Source: Xanthomarina arctica
GTDB taxonomy: Bacteria; Bacteroidota; Bacteroidia; Flavobacteriales; Flavobacteriaceae
Direction of reading: 5' to 3'
DNA: 64,000 nt
Assembly (NCBI RefSeq): GCF_014638915.1
Contig: NZ_BMFQ01000002.1
Span: forward strand, 930,001-994,000
The notes under the pieces are model-generated. The model saw only the letters and a list, made by a program, of their open reading frames with translations, had not been told where the DNA came from and did not search any database. A program made the translations under genes and the position numbers. Below are positions 44,022 through 53,220 of this stretch, piece by piece (position 1 is the first letter of the stretch; each line of letters opens with the position of its first letter).

Positions 44022-44060
44022 CCGTCTTCCTACCAAAACGGCAGGCAGGCACGGGAATGA
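44022..44060. repeat. Dispersed repeat upstream of gcvT (GGCAGGCAGG type)
   Basis: CCGTCTTCC, ACGGCAGGCAGGCACGGG and AATGA resemble the palindromic flavobacterial repeats of the form ATTCC-GCC...GGCAGG-GGGAATGA. It is GC-richer than its surroundings and lies 14 bases before the gcvT start codon, between promoter and gene. Confidence 0.5.
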
Positions 44061-44073
44061 AAAAATATCTTCA

Positions 44074-45156
44074 ATGAAAAATATTGCTTTATCATCTACA
44101 CACGAAGCTCTTGGAGCTAAAATGGTCCCTTTTGCTGGTTATAATATGCCAGTTCAATATGAAGGCGTAAATATAGAACACGAAACCGTTAGAAAGGCTG
44201 TAGGTGTTTTTGACGTATCGCATATGGGAGAATTTTTAATTGAAGGACCTCACGCTTTGGAGCTCATTCAAAAAGTTTCAAGTAACGATGCTACCAAATT
44301 AACAATTGGAAAAGCTCAATACAGCTATTTACCAAATGATGATGGTGGTGTTGTAGACGATTTACTTATTTATAAAATTAAAGAAGAAACGTATTTATTG
44401 GTTGTAAATGCAAGTAACATAGAGAAAGATTGGAATTGGATTTCATCTAAAAATGATGTTGGTGCTCAAATGAAAGATTTAAGTGAAGATTATTCGCTTT
44501 TAGCCATTCAAGGTCCAAAAGCCGTTGAAGCCATGCAAAGCTTAACGAGTCATAATCTTTCTGAAATAAAGTTTTATAATTTTATAGTAGGCGATTTTGC
44601 CGGAATAGAAAATGTTATTATTTCTGCTACAGGTTATACAGGTAGTGGCGGTTTTGAAATCTATTGCAAAAATAGTGAGGTAAAACAAGTTTGGGATAAA
44701 GTTTTTGAAGCAGGAAAAAACTTCGGAATAAAACCTATTGGTCTTGCAGCAAGAGATACTCTCCGTTTAGAAATGGGTTATTGCCTTTATGGAAACGATA
44801 TTGATGATACCACATCTCCTTTTGAAGCAGGTTTAGGTTGGGTAACTAAATTCACCAAAGAATTTACAAACTCGAAAGCCTTAGAAGCGGAAAAAGCTCA
44901 TGGTGTTGAAAATAAATTGGTCGCTTTTAAATTAGACGAACGTGGTGTTCCAAGACAAGGATACGATATTGTTGATGGTCAAGGAAAAACTATTGGCCGC
45001 GTAACTTCAGGAACGATGTCTCCTTCATTAGGTATTGGAATTGGCATGGGGTATGTCCCAAAAGTATTTGCTGATATTGATAGTAAAATTCATATTCAAA
45101 TTAGAAAAAATGCTGTTCCAGCAACGGTGATAAAACTTCCATTTTACAAAGGATAA
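44074..45156 (+). CDS. gcvT: Aminomethyltransferase (glycine cleavage T protein)
   Basis: Transfers the methylene group of glycine to tetrahydrofolate in the glycine cleavage system. The 360 residues match Gcv[26 protein letters not shown] at the N-terminus, [13 protein letters not shown] in the middle, and [15 protein letters not shown]. Length is normal. It is 3 bp from glsA, so they form an operon. The P and H proteins are not nearby. The start at 44074 ([17 protein letters not shown]) fits the family. Confidence 0.95.
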   Translation: MKNIALSSTHEALGAKMVPFAGYNMPVQYEGVNIEHETVRKAVGVFDVSHMGEFLIEGPHALELIQKVSSNDATKLTIGKAQYSYLPNDDGGVVDDLLIYKIKEETYLLVVNASNIEKDWNWISSKNDVGAQMKDLSEDYSLLAIQGPKAVEAMQSLTSHNLSEIKFYNFIVGDFAGIENVIISATGYTGSGGFEIYCKNSEVKQVWDKVFEAGKNFGIKPIGLAARDTLRLEMGYCLYGNDIDDTTSPFEAGLGWVTKFTKEFTNSKALEAEKAHGVENKLVAFKLDERGVPRQGYDIVDGQGKTIGRVTSGTMSPSLGIGIGMGYVPKVFADIDSKIHIQIRKNAVPATVIKLPFYKG

Positions 45157-45159
45157 TGT

Positions 45160-46074
45160 ATGATTGATTACCAAGGTATTTTAAATAACATCTATCAAAC
45201 TGTTATTCTAGAAAAAGACAAAGGCGAGATTGCCACGTACATTCCAGAATTAGCTAACGTAGATAAAAATGCTTTTGGAATCCATTTACACCTTATTTCT
45301 GGTGAAACTTTTTCGGTTGGAGATTCTGAAAAGAAATTCTCCATTCAGAGTATTTCCAAAGTTTTAAGTTTGGCTTTAGCAATGTCTAAAGTTGGCTCTG
45401 ACATTTGGAACCGTCTGGATGTAGAACCTTCTGGAAACCCGTTTAATCATTTGTCATTATTAGAATTAGAAGAAGGAATCCCTAGAAATCCACTAATCAA
45501 TTCTGGGGCTATTGTTATTGCCGATGTTTTGGTTTCTGTATTAGACAACCCGAAAGAAGATTTCTTAAATTTTGTAAGAGACCTTACAGGAGACTCTAGT
45601 ATTGATTATGATCTAAAGGTTGCATATTCAGAAAAAATAACAGGTTATAGGAATTACGCGGCTGCCAACTTACTTAAGTCCTTCAATAATTTAGAAAATG
45701 AGGTAGATGATGTATTAGATTTTTATTTTCATCAGTGCTCATTAAATATGACCTGTGCTCAATTAACGAAAGCTTTTTTTGTCTTTGCTAATAAAGGAAA
45801 ATGTCTATTAGAAAAAACCAGACTTACTAAAAGTCAAGCCAAACGTATCAGCGCTATAATGCTTACTTGTGGTTTTTACGACGAAGCAGGAGAATTTGCT
45901 TTCGAAGTTGGACTTCCAGGAAAAAGTGGTGTTGGTGGTGGCATTGTAGCCTTACTACCAAATGAATTTGTTATTTCTGTTTGGGCTCCTGGTTTAAACG
46001 AAAGAGGTAATTCTAAATTGGGAATGCAAGCTCTTGAACAATTTACCACAGAAACCAATCAATCTATATTTTAA
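45160..46074 (+). CDS. glsA: Glutaminase
   Basis: Hydrolyses glutamine to glutamate and ammonia with a Ser-Lys pair in SIQSISKVLSL (S64, K67) as in beta-lactamase-fold glutaminases. Other conserved parts are PFNHLSLLE and NPLINSGAI and GLPGKSGVGGGIVA near the end. The 304-residue length is normal. It follows gcvT by 3 bp and precedes the SDR gene by 26 bp. Confidence 0.95.
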   Translation: MIDYQGILNNIYQTVILEKDKGEIATYIPELANVDKNAFGIHLHLISGETFSVGDSEKKFSIQSISKVLSLALAMSKVGSDIWNRLDVEPSGNPFNHLSLLELEEGIPRNPLINSGAIVIADVLVSVLDNPKEDFLNFVRDLTGDSSIDYDLKVAYSEKITGYRNYAAANLLKSFNNLENEVDDVLDFYFHQCSLNMTCAQLTKAFFVFANKGKCLLEKTRLTKSQAKRISAIMLTCGFYDEAGEFAFEVGLPGKSGVGGGIVALLPNEFVISVWAPGLNERGNSKLGMQALEQFTTETNQSIF

Positions 46075-46100
46075 TTACAAATCTTCCGTTTTAAGCTTAT

Positions 46101-46934
46101 ATGAAAGAAAGAGAAGATAAACATCGTGTATTAATTTTAGGCGCCAGTGGCTTTTTAGGAAATGCTATTTACAAAGAACTCTGCTCCTATTTTAAGACCT
46201 TTGGCACCTATAATACTGAAAACTTAGTTTTTGAAAAGAACAAACATTTATTTCAATATAACGTCGAAGAAGACGATATTTTCGACATTTTAGAAGCTGT
46301 AAAACCTACTATAATTATTTCTGCGCTTCGTGGCAAATTTTCGGCTCAAGTAATTGCTCATTCGCATATTTGCGATTATTTAAAATCTCGTCGCGAATGT
46401 AAACTCATTTTTCTTTCATCTGCAAACGTGTTTGATGGTTACAGCAAATATCCTAGTTACGAGCAGGATAAGACCTTAAGTCATAGTGTTTATGGGCATT
46501 TTAAAATCAAAATAGAAAACATGCTTATGCGCTTACCTAAAAGACAGGTTGCTATTGTAAGATTACCAATGGTTTTCGGAGCGCATTCGCCAAGAATTCA
46601 AGAAATTAAGGAGTTTATAATTAATAAAGAACCTATTGAAGTGTTTCCTAATCTGGTAATGAATGTGACTTCAGATTTTAAATTAACACAACAAATCCAC
46701 TACATTATTAACAGAAATAAAACGGGGATTTTTCATTTAGGAAGTACCGATTTAGTACATCACGATGAATTTATTGAAGACATTATAAAAACTATTGGAG
46801 ATTACAATCCGCTTTTTAAACAAGTGTTTACAACCAACGATGAAAGGTATTTGGCTGTTTTACCAAAAATTAATTTGTTACCAAAACATCTTCAATTAAC
46901 AAGTTTAGAAATTATAAATGAATTGCTTGTATAA
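46101..46934 (+). CDS. SDR/RmlD-like NAD-dependent epimerase
   Basis: The Rossmann motif is VLILGASGFLGNAIY at about 9-23 and the catalytic pattern (SSANVFDGYSKYPSYEQDK, then YGHFKIKIENML) corresponds to S/T-x(n)-Y-xxx-K with Y at about 133 and K at about 137. It resembles dTDP-4-dehydrorhamnose reductases and small sugar epimerases. The substrate is unclear. Cotranscription with gcvT-glsA is likely given the 26-bp gap. Confidence 0.85.
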   Translation: MKEREDKHRVLILGASGFLGNAIYKELCSYFKTFGTYNTENLVFEKNKHLFQYNVEEDDIFDILEAVKPTIIISALRGKFSAQVIAHSHICDYLKSRRECKLIFLSSANVFDGYSKYPSYEQDKTLSHSVYGHFKIKIENMLMRLPKRQVAIVRLPMVFGAHSPRIQEIKEFIINKEPIEVFPNLVMNVTSDFKLTQQIHYIINRNKTGIFHLGSTDLVHHDEFIEDIIKTIGDYNPLFKQVFTTNDERYLAVLPKINLLPKHLQLTSLEIINELLV

Positions 46935-46987
46935 TTGATAATTTCATCTAAAAAGAGTAATTTTATTCATATTAAAATGGAAACAAA

Positions 46988-47278
46988 ATGAGCAAATTAA
47001 GAGATCAAGACATTGAAAAAAAATTATTGCGTTTTCCTGGTTGGGAATATTATGAAAATGCAATTCATTCAGAATTTGAATTCGAGAATTTTAAGGATTG
47101 TTTTAGTGCTATGAGCAGAATTGCTTTTGAATGCGAAGCGTTAAATCATCATCCAGAATGGACTAACATCTATAATGTCTTGACTATTTCTTTGTCAACA
47201 CATGATGCTGGAGGTGTAACGGACAAAGATTTCAAACTAGCGGAAGCTATAGAACTGATTGTTGAAGTTCAGGAATAG
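46988..47278 (+). CDS. phhB: 4a-hydroxytetrahydrobiopterin dehydratase (PCD)
   Basis: Dehydrates the carbinolamine formed by aromatic amino-acid hydroxylases to recycle the pterin. The 96 residues carry the family motif EALNHHPEWTN with the catalytic His pair and the later LSTHDAGGVTDKDFKLAEAI. Length is normal. It may also serve as a dimerisation partner. It is the last gene in this + strand run. Confidence 0.92.
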   Translation: MSKLRDQDIEKKLLRFPGWEYYENAIHSEFEFENFKDCFSAMSRIAFECEALNHHPEWTNIYNVLTISLSTHDAGGVTDKDFKLAEAIELIVEVQE

Positions 47279-47421
47279 CAAGCAGTTTACAGTAACAGTC
47301 TTCAGAGTAGATTTGTCTTACTAGAGGTTTATTGCTATTTAAGATAATTGCATGACAATAATAAATACTTTAGTAATTGAGAATTTTCTTTATCGAATCG
47401 GTCTCAATGACCTTATTTTTT

Positions 47422-47429
47422 TAAATTTG
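47422..47429 (+). promoter_or_regulatory. -7-like element upstream of yebC
   Basis: TAAATTTG fits TAnnTTTG. No clear -33 element is seen. It is 64 bases before the yebC start. Confidence 0.3.
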
Positions 47430-47452
47430 TCAAACAAACTAATTATTAAAAG

Positions 47453-47475
47453 AGATTTCCACTTTCGTGGGAACT
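47453..47475. repeat. Dispersed TTCCACTTTCGTGGGAA repeat
   Basis: GATTTCCACTTTCGTGGGAACT contains a TTCC.AC...GTGGGAA inverted repeat. A close relative TTCCATTTCGTGGGAACT is at 14237-14254 by the rep-like gene and a partial copy GATTCCCACTTTAC at 14181-14194. All match the flavobacterial GATTCCCAC-type repeat family. It lies 18 bases before yebC. Confidence 0.5.
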
Positions 47476-47493
47476 AAAAATAAAATTTTTTAG

Positions 47494-48216
47494 ATGGGAA
47501 GAGCTTTTGAATTTCGTAAAGCACGTAAAATGAAACGTTGGTCTGCCATGAGTAAAGCTTTTACTCGAATTGGTAAAGACATTGTAATGGCTATTAAAGA
47601 AGGTGGTCCAGACCCGGCAAGTAATTCTAGATTACGAGCGGTGATACAGAATGCCAAGGCCGTTAACATGCCGAAAGATAATGTGGAACGCGCTATTAAA
47701 AAAGCAAGTGATAAAAGTCAAGGCGATTATAAAGAAGTTATTTTTGAAGGTTATGCACCTCATGGAATTGCCATTTTAGTAGAAACTGCAACCGATAATA
47801 ATACAAGAACTGTGGCTAACGTTCGTAGTTATTTTAATAAATGCGATGGTAGCTTAGGAACTTCTGGTTCCGTTGTTTTTATGTTCGACCACACTTGTAA
47901 TTTCAGAATTCCAAATGAAGGATTAGATCCTGAAGAAATGGAATTAGAATTAATAGATTTTGGAGCTGAGGAAGTTTTTGCAGACGATGATGGTATTTTA
48001 ATTTACGCACCTTTTGAAAGCTTTGGAGCCATTCAAGCAGAATTAGAATCTCGTGAGATTGAAATTCTCTCTTCGGGTTTTGAGCGCATTCCTCAAGTAA
48101 CTAAAAAATTAACTCCAGAGGAAGTTGTAGATGTCGAAAAATTACTTGAAAAGTTGGATGACGATGACGATGTACAAAACGTCTATCATACTATGGAAGA
48201 GAGTGCTGAAGAGTAG
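47494..48216 (+). CDS. YebC/PmpR-family protein
   Basis: A 240-residue soluble protein. The N-terminus GRAFEFRKARKMKRWSAMSKAFTRIGKDI and the following GPDPASNSRLRAVIQNAKAVNMPKDNVERAI are strongly conserved in the family. The C-terminus is acidic (EEVVDVEKLLEKLDDDDDV). YebC was first described as a transcriptional regulator; recent work on family members links them to relief of ribosome stalling. It is a single-gene transcript with a terminator after it. Confidence 0.93.
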   Translation: MGRAFEFRKARKMKRWSAMSKAFTRIGKDIVMAIKEGGPDPASNSRLRAVIQNAKAVNMPKDNVERAIKKASDKSQGDYKEVIFEGYAPHGIAILVETATDNNTRTVANVRSYFNKCDGSLGTSGSVVFMFDHTCNFRIPNEGLDPEEMELELIDFGAEEVFADDDGILIYAPFESFGAIQAELESREIEILSSGFERIPQVTKKLTPEEVVDVEKLLEKLDDDDDVQNVYHTMEESAEE

Positions 48217-48246
48217 CTTTTTCAAAATATATTCATAAATATTTCT

Positions 48247-48277
48247 AAAAATCCCAAACATATCGTTTGGGATTTTT
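48247..48277 (+). terminator. Terminator of yebC
   Basis: AAAAATCCCAAAC (48247-48259) pairs with GTTTGGGATTTTT (48265-48277) in a perfect 13-bp stem and ends in T5. Confidence 0.88.
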
Positions 48278-48328
48278 CATCTTTATAGGTAACAAACCAA
48301 CACGTCAATCGTTTTAAAAATAAAACCC

Positions 48329-49795
48329 ATGCTTAAAACAACTTTAACCATTCTATTTATATTTGGTTTCATCTATTTTGGATTTTCGCAACAAGTTTCC
48401 GGAAAAGTCCTAACAAAATCTAATGAACCTATTCCTTTTGCTACCATTCAAATTGGTCCAAATTATGGTGTTATTACTAACGAAGAAGGAAATTTCTCTA
48501 TAGAAACCCAGGGATTTACAGCTTCTGATTCTGTTTATATTTCATGTTTAGGCTATGAAAAAATAGGTTTACTCCTTCAAGAATTTTCTTCAAAAGAGTA
48601 TAAATTATCAGATCAGGTCAATGAACTTCATGAAGTCTATTTAACCAATAAACCCTTAACAATAGATTCTATAATGCTTTATGTCAATAAAAACTTAAAG
48701 AGGAATTATAAAAGCGATTTGGTTTCTTACGATATCTTTAGTCGAAGAACCGAGTATATTATTGGTAAGGATGCTAATTTTGAAATAGATAAATCCACTG
48801 GTTTTAAAAAGAAGCAATTGGAAGCATTTAATAAAGATTTGGATGGTTTAGAAAAATCGTTATTAACTAATAAATCGAAGCAATACACAGAATTTGTTGG
48901 TTCTATAAATATTAAGAATGAAGAAGATTCAAAATTAGAAGTTGACAAAGCCATTAGATTATTGGACGAACGCAATAACCAATCTGTTGAAATGCTTACT
49001 GATAAAGCCAAGGATATTGTGCTAAAACATCTAGATAAAGACAAAATATATACTGTTAAATCCGGTTTGTTTACCATGTCCGATTCCGTGTCTTTAAATG
49101 AAGATAGAAGTAAAGTTGAAGACACTTTTAATTCTTTAAAATTTATCAGGAATATGGTTCATAAAATGGTAAATGATTATGCCTTTTCTTCAAAAACCAT
49201 TTTAAACTTTATAACAGATACCAAAAAATACGAATACGCAATTAAGGATATTACCTTTATAGGTAATGAAATGGTTTATGTTATTAGTTATGCTCCACGT
49301 AGAAGTTCGGCCGATTTTGAAGGTACTTTTTACGTGTCTAATGAAACCTTTGCAATTTTAAGAGCAGATTATAAATTTGCAAAAGGGCGGATTGGAGAAA
49401 AGTTTAATTTAAAATTCCTTTTAGGCGTTAAATACATTGAACAAAATAAAAATGGATTTGTAATTTATAACAGAAATGAAGATGGCTACTATTATCCAAA
49501 TTACATGACAGACCAGCTTGAAAGATATTTTTATGTAGATAGACCTATTAAATTTAAAGACAATAACAGTAGCGAAAAAGTGTCTTTCGATTTTAAGGTT
49601 GAAGGTATCTTTAAAGAGAAGAACGAGATTCTAGTTATGGGAGAAAAAAACATCACAGCTTCAGAATATGCTGCTACCACTGAGAAACGAAAAATAGATT
49701 ATGAAACTCTAAAGGCTTTCGATCCAGAATATTGGAAGGATTATAACGTTTTGGAACCTTTAAAAGAAATGAAGGACTTTAAAGTTATAGATTAG
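48329..49795 (+). CDS. Secreted protein with CarboxypepD-reg-like domain
   Basis: The 488-residue protein has a signal peptide (MLKTTLTILFIFGFIYFGFSQQ) and an N-terminal CarboxypepD_reg-like beta-sandwich of about 75 residues (VSGKVLTKSNEPIPFATIQIGPNYGVITNEEGNFSIETQG). The rest is a beta-rich outer-membrane-associated body with no identified enzyme motif. Such proteins are common in Bacteroidota envelopes. It stands alone with its own terminator. Confidence 0.8.
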   Translation: MLKTTLTILFIFGFIYFGFSQQVSGKVLTKSNEPIPFATIQIGPNYGVITNEEGNFSIETQGFTASDSVYISCLGYEKIGLLLQEFSSKEYKLSDQVNELHEVYLTNKPLTIDSIMLYVNKNLKRNYKSDLVSYDIFSRRTEYIIGKDANFEIDKSTGFKKKQLEAFNKDLDGLEKSLLTNKSKQYTEFVGSINIKNEEDSKLEVDKAIRLLDERNNQSVEMLTDKAKDIVLKHLDKDKIYTVKSGLFTMSDSVSLNEDRSKVEDTFNSLKFIRNMVHKMVNDYAFSSKTILNFITDTKKYEYAIKDITFIGNEMVYVISYAPRRSSADFEGTFYVSNETFAILRADYKFAKGRIGEKFNLKFLLGVKYIEQNKNGFVIYNRNEDGYYYPNYMTDQLERYFYVDRPIKFKDNNSSEKVSFDFKVEGIFKEKNEILVMGEKNITASEYAATTEKRKIDYETLKAFDPEYWKDYNVLEPLKEMKDFKVID

Positions 49796-49815
49796 ATTCA
49801 ACCAATCATAAATTA

Positions 49816-49845
49816 AAAAAGCTACTTCAAAGGAAGTAGCTTTTT
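49816..49845 (+). terminator. Terminator after the CarboxypepD-like gene
   Basis: AAAAAGCTACTTC (49816-49828) pairs with GAAGTAGCTTTTT (49833-49845), loop AAAG, followed by T-run. Perfect 13-bp stem. Confidence 0.85.
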
Positions 49846-49939
49846 ATATTAGTATATGTTTCTTTTTAGGGACAAAAAGTTTACTTTATGTTTCATCTAC
49901 CAACCTTATCTTAATCTTTTCAAAATTTATGCCAAACAC

Positions 49940-50488
49940 CTAAGAATACTCTGGTACTTTACCAACTACTCCTTCAAAAAACTGTCTCATATATTTAAAA
50001 TCAGCTTCCATATCGTCCGTTGTATAAAATGGTTCGGATATTTTATTCTGTTTATTCTTAAAATCTAGAGTAAACATAATAATAGGCACATTAGCCGCTT
50101 TAGCTATATAATAAAAACCTGTTCGCCATTCGGTTACTTTTTTTCTAGTTCCTTCTGGAGCCAGCATTAAGCGGAACTCGTCATTCTGATCGAATAGTTT
50201 AGCAATGGCTTGGACTTTGTTTTGACCAGATTTTCTATCTATTGGCCTACCTCCTATGGATCTAAAATAATAGCCCAACGGCCAAGTAAAAAGTTCTTTT
50301 TTACCAACAAAATTAGATTGGATCCCTATTACTTTTCGAAGTAACAACCCTATATAGAAATCATGCCAACTAGTATGTGGCAAGGCTATTAGAACAGCTT
50401 TTTTAACAGTGTCTTTAGACATGTTTGTATTGCCCACCATTTTCCAACCTATAATTTTGAAATAAATAAATTTAGCAAGTTTCCGCAT
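49940..50488 (-). CDS. Acyltransferase (PlsC-like)
   Basis: A 182-residue enzyme of the 1-acylglycerol-3-phosphate acyltransferase superfamily. The H-x4-D motif is H38-TSWH-D43 (LPHTSWHDF) and the second substrate-binding motif is APEGTR. It would transfer an acyl group in phospholipid or lipid A-type assembly. It is 1 bp beyond the stop of the KdnB-like gene, so all four minus genes 49940-53111 likely form one operon. The neighbours point to outer-membrane lipid chemistry. Confidence 0.88.
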   Translation of the reverse strand: MRKLAKFIYFKIIGWKMVGNTNMSKDTVKKAVLIALPHTSWHDFYIGLLLRKVIGIQSNFVGKKELFTWPLGYYFRSIGGRPIDRKSGQNKVQAIAKLFDQNDEFRLMLAPEGTRKKVTEWRTGFYYIAKAANVPIIMFTLDFKNKQNKISEPFYTTDDMEADFKYMRQFFEGVVGKVPEYS

Positions 50489-50489
50489 A

Positions 50490-51572
50490 TTACATTTTAA
50501 GATATAGTTCCTTTAGCTTGTCGCGAGTTATGGTTTTTTTCCAATGTTTTCCAAGAGCATTTTCCCATAATGGTTCTAAGCTTAAAGCCACATCTATCAT
50601 AATATCGAATTCCTTATCGGATAAGTTTGAGCAAATTCCTTTTGGAATTGTTATATTATGCTTTTCACGCATAACCTTATACATGGCAACACCTTCAGGG
50701 TAATATTCTTCTAAATGTTCAAACACAATACAATTACCTACGCCATGTTTTACTCCTAGCAGATAACCTAAGCCATAACTCATGGCGTGTGCAACGCCAA
50801 CTTGTGAATAAGCAATACTCATACCTCCATGCCATGAAGCCATCATTAACTTATCATTAGATTCATCTTTGCTTAAAGTGTCTTCTAAAAAAATCTCTTT
50901 ACATAATTCTAATGCCTTTTCGCCGTAACTTTGACTAAACGAGTTTAAATAAGTTCCATTTAAAGACTCTATACAATGAACATAGCAATCCATTCCTGTA
51001 TAAAACCATTGATCTTTAGGAACATCTTTTGTTAATTCCGGATCTAAAACAACTTGATCAAAAGGCGTGAAATCACTATTAATTCCTAATTTTCTATGAG
51101 GCCCAGTTAGAATGGTGGTTCGAGATACTTCGGCTCCTGTTCCAGATATTGTTGGGATGCCAACATGATAAATAGCCGGTTTTTTAACTAAATCCCAACC
51201 TTGATATTCTTTAGATTCACCCTCGTTAGTTAACATAATGGAAATAGCTTTAGCAAGATCCATAATGGTTCCTCCTCCAATGCCTATAATTCCAGATGGT
51301 AGTGCTTTATAGGTTAGAATAATCTCTTCAACAAGTTCATCTACTTGAGATGTTTTCGGTTCTTCATTTGCTGAAATATAATATATTTTATCATCGTAAG
51401 ACAATGGAATTCTTGAAGTCAACCAAGAATTACCTTGAAAAACATCGTCCACAATATATATAAATGGTGCTTTGACGTTTAATCTTTTTGGAGAAAGAAT
51501 ATCTCCTAATTGATTAAAACTACCTCGTCCAAAAACCACTTTGGACACCATTGGGAAATTTTTATAACTCAT
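50490..51572 (-). CDS. kdnB: Iron-type alcohol dehydrogenase, probable KdnB
   Basis: The 360-residue metal-dependent dehydrogenase has GIGGGTIMDLAKA (nucleotide loop), GIPTISGTGAEVSRT and metal ligands in GMDCYVHCIESLNG and VAHAMSYGLGYLLGVKHG. It matches the KdnB class, which oxidises Kdo at C8 to start 8-amino-Kdo synthesis. Its operon contains kdsB, the enzyme that activates Kdo or Kdo8N with CTP, which supports this reading. The aminotransferase KdnA is not in the window. Assignment rests on family resemblance plus context. Confidence 0.75.
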   Translation of the reverse strand: MSYKNFPMVSKVVFGRGSFNQLGDILSPKRLNVKAPFIYIVDDVFQGNSWLTSRIPLSYDDKIYYISANEEPKTSQVDELVEEIILTYKALPSGIIGIGGGTIMDLAKAISIMLTNEGESKEYQGWDLVKKPAIYHVGIPTISGTGAEVSRTTILTGPHRKLGINSDFTPFDQVVLDPELTKDVPKDQWFYTGMDCYVHCIESLNGTYLNSFSQSYGEKALELCKEIFLEDTLSKDESNDKLMMASWHGGMSIAYSQVGVAHAMSYGLGYLLGVKHGVGNCIVFEHLEEYYPEGVAMYKVMREKHNITIPKGICSNLSDKEFDIMIDVALSLEPLWENALGKHWKKTITRDKLKELYLKM

Positions 51573-51598
51573 GAATATGGAATACTAAAATTATCAAA

Positions 51599-52303
51599 TT
51601 AATTTAATAATGGTAAAATATCTAACAAACTTGCCACTGTTTTATAGGTTTTACCATTGGTTTCTTTTTCATCCACCTGTTCGTGAGCCCAAGTTGTATG
51701 AAATGGCACATGAATAGCGTGCGCCTTAATATTTACTAAAGGTAATACATCTGATTTTAAAGAATTTCCAACCATTAAAAATTCCGATGGCTTAATATCC
51801 AAATGATTTAAAAGTTTGGAATAATTAACATCTTGTTTATCAATCAACACTTCAATATGATGAAAATAGTCTGTTAAACCAGACTTTTCCAACTTTCGTT
51901 GCTGGTCTAGTAAATCGCCTTTTGTTGCTAATATTAATCGGTATTTAGTTGAAAGGGTTTTTAAAACTTCTTCCACTCCATCAAGCAATTCTACAGGTTT
52001 GTTAAGCATGTCTTTCCCAATATCTAAGATGGTTTGCATGGTTTTATTGGATACATTATTATTAGATAATTCCAAAGCCATCTCAACCATTGAAAGCACA
52101 AAGCCTTTAACACCATAACCATAAAGAGGCAGGTTTTTCATCTCCATTTTAAAGAGTTCCTGGTCTATTTTGTTTACAGTTTCGAATTGAGATAATAAGT
52201 TTGCAAAAGCTACTTCGGCATCACGAAAATATGTTTCGTTTACCCAAAGCGTATCATCTGCATCAAAGCCAATAACTTTTATATTTTTGTACTCTTCAAT
52301 CAA
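51599..52303 (-). CDS. HAD-family phosphatase (YjjG-like)
   Basis: The nucleophile motif is D14-A-D16 in GFDADDTLWVNE. Motif II is LATKG and motif III/IV are K149/SLKSDVLP with NIKAHAIHVP. The 234-residue protein with a helical cap fits nucleotide-type HAD phosphatases. It lies between kdsB and the KdnB-like gene, so it could provide a phosphatase step or be independent; there is no direct evidence for KDO-8-phosphate use. Confidence 0.8.
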   Translation of the reverse strand: MIEEYKNIKVIGFDADDTLWVNETYFRDAEVAFANLLSQFETVNKIDQELFKMEMKNLPLYGYGVKGFVLSMVEMALELSNNNVSNKTMQTILDIGKDMLNKPVELLDGVEEVLKTLSTKYRLILATKGDLLDQQRKLEKSGLTDYFHHIEVLIDKQDVNYSKLLNHLDIKPSEFLMVGNSLKSDVLPLVNIKAHAIHVPFHTTWAHEQVDEKETNGKTYKTVASLLDILPLLN

Positions 52304-52379
52304 ATTTATTTCAATCTTAATTTAATATTTCTAAATTTATTTTTGCTTATTGGTAGATCCTTTATAAGGAAGAACGTCC

Positions 52380-53111
52380 TTATTTCCAAAGCTTCTTTGC
52401 TCGTTCTAAATCTTCAGGAGTGTCAATTTCCACGCCCTGAACATCTGTTTCTACCATTTTTATTTTTTTGCTATATTCTAAATAACGAATACATTCTATT
52501 TTTTCTGAAGCTTCTAAGGTTAGCATTGGTAATCTATAAAAATCCAATAAAGCTTCTTTTCTAAAAGCATAAACACCTTTGTGTTTATGATATTTTACAT
52601 CAATAGTTTCGTCTCTTGGATAAGGAATTGGACTTCTTGAAAAATAAAGTGCAAAATTATTTTTATCCACAATTACTTTTACGGTATTTGGATTTTTAAT
52701 TTCGTCCCAATCGGAAATATGAACCATTAGAGATGCTAAATCTATTTCTTTATTTACATCGTCTTTAAAAACCTCAATGAGTTTTTTTAATGAAGATACT
52801 TCTGTAAATGGTTCGTCTCCTTGTACATTTACCACAATATCAATGTCCATATGCTCGACTGCTTCTGCTATTCTATCGCTTCCACATTCATGTTCTTTTT
52901 TACTCATCAGGGCTTTCCCTCCATGATTGGTAATTTCATCGAAAATAATCTGACTATCGGTTACTACAAAAACATCGTCAAATAACTTGGTGTTTACAGT
53001 AGCTTCGTAAGTTCTTCTAATAACAGATTTGCCTCCCAAATCTTGCATAAGTTTGCCTGGAAAACGAGATGCACTATAGCGTGCAGGAATCATGGAAATT
53101 ATTTTCATCAA
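52380..53111 (-). CDS. kdsB: 3-deoxy-manno-octulosonate cytidylyltransferase
   Basis: Activates Kdo (or 8-amino-Kdo) to its CMP form for lipid A core synthesis. The 243 residues begin [19 protein letters not shown] with the nucleotidyltransferase motif, followed by [10 protein letters not shown] (metal and CTP binding). Length is normal. It is the first gene of the four-gene minus operon that also includes the HAD and KdnB-like genes, which favours Kdo8N as the substrate. Confidence 0.93.
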   Translation of the reverse strand: MMKIISMIPARYSASRFPGKLMQDLGGKSVIRRTYEATVNTKLFDDVFVVTDSQIIFDEITNHGGKALMSKKEHECGSDRIAEAVEHMDIDIVVNVQGDEPFTEVSSLKKLIEVFKDDVNKEIDLASLMVHISDWDEIKNPNTVKVIVDKNNFALYFSRSPIPYPRDETIDVKYHKHKGVYAFRKEALLDFYRLPMLTLEASEKIECIRYLEYSKKIKMVETDVQGVEIDTPEDLERAKKLWK

Positions 53112-53220
53112 AGATTTTATTATTAATTCAAAAATAGGATTTTTAAAAGATATATAACGACTAACTTCAGTGAAATTTTCGCCTTTTCAATATTCTTCTA
53201 TAGGCAAGCCTACAACTGAT

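Noticed and set aside
49856-50068. 70-codon plus-strand ORF overlapping the acyltransferase gene
   Set aside because: Antisense to a clear PlsC-like gene and mostly low-complexity hydrophobic.
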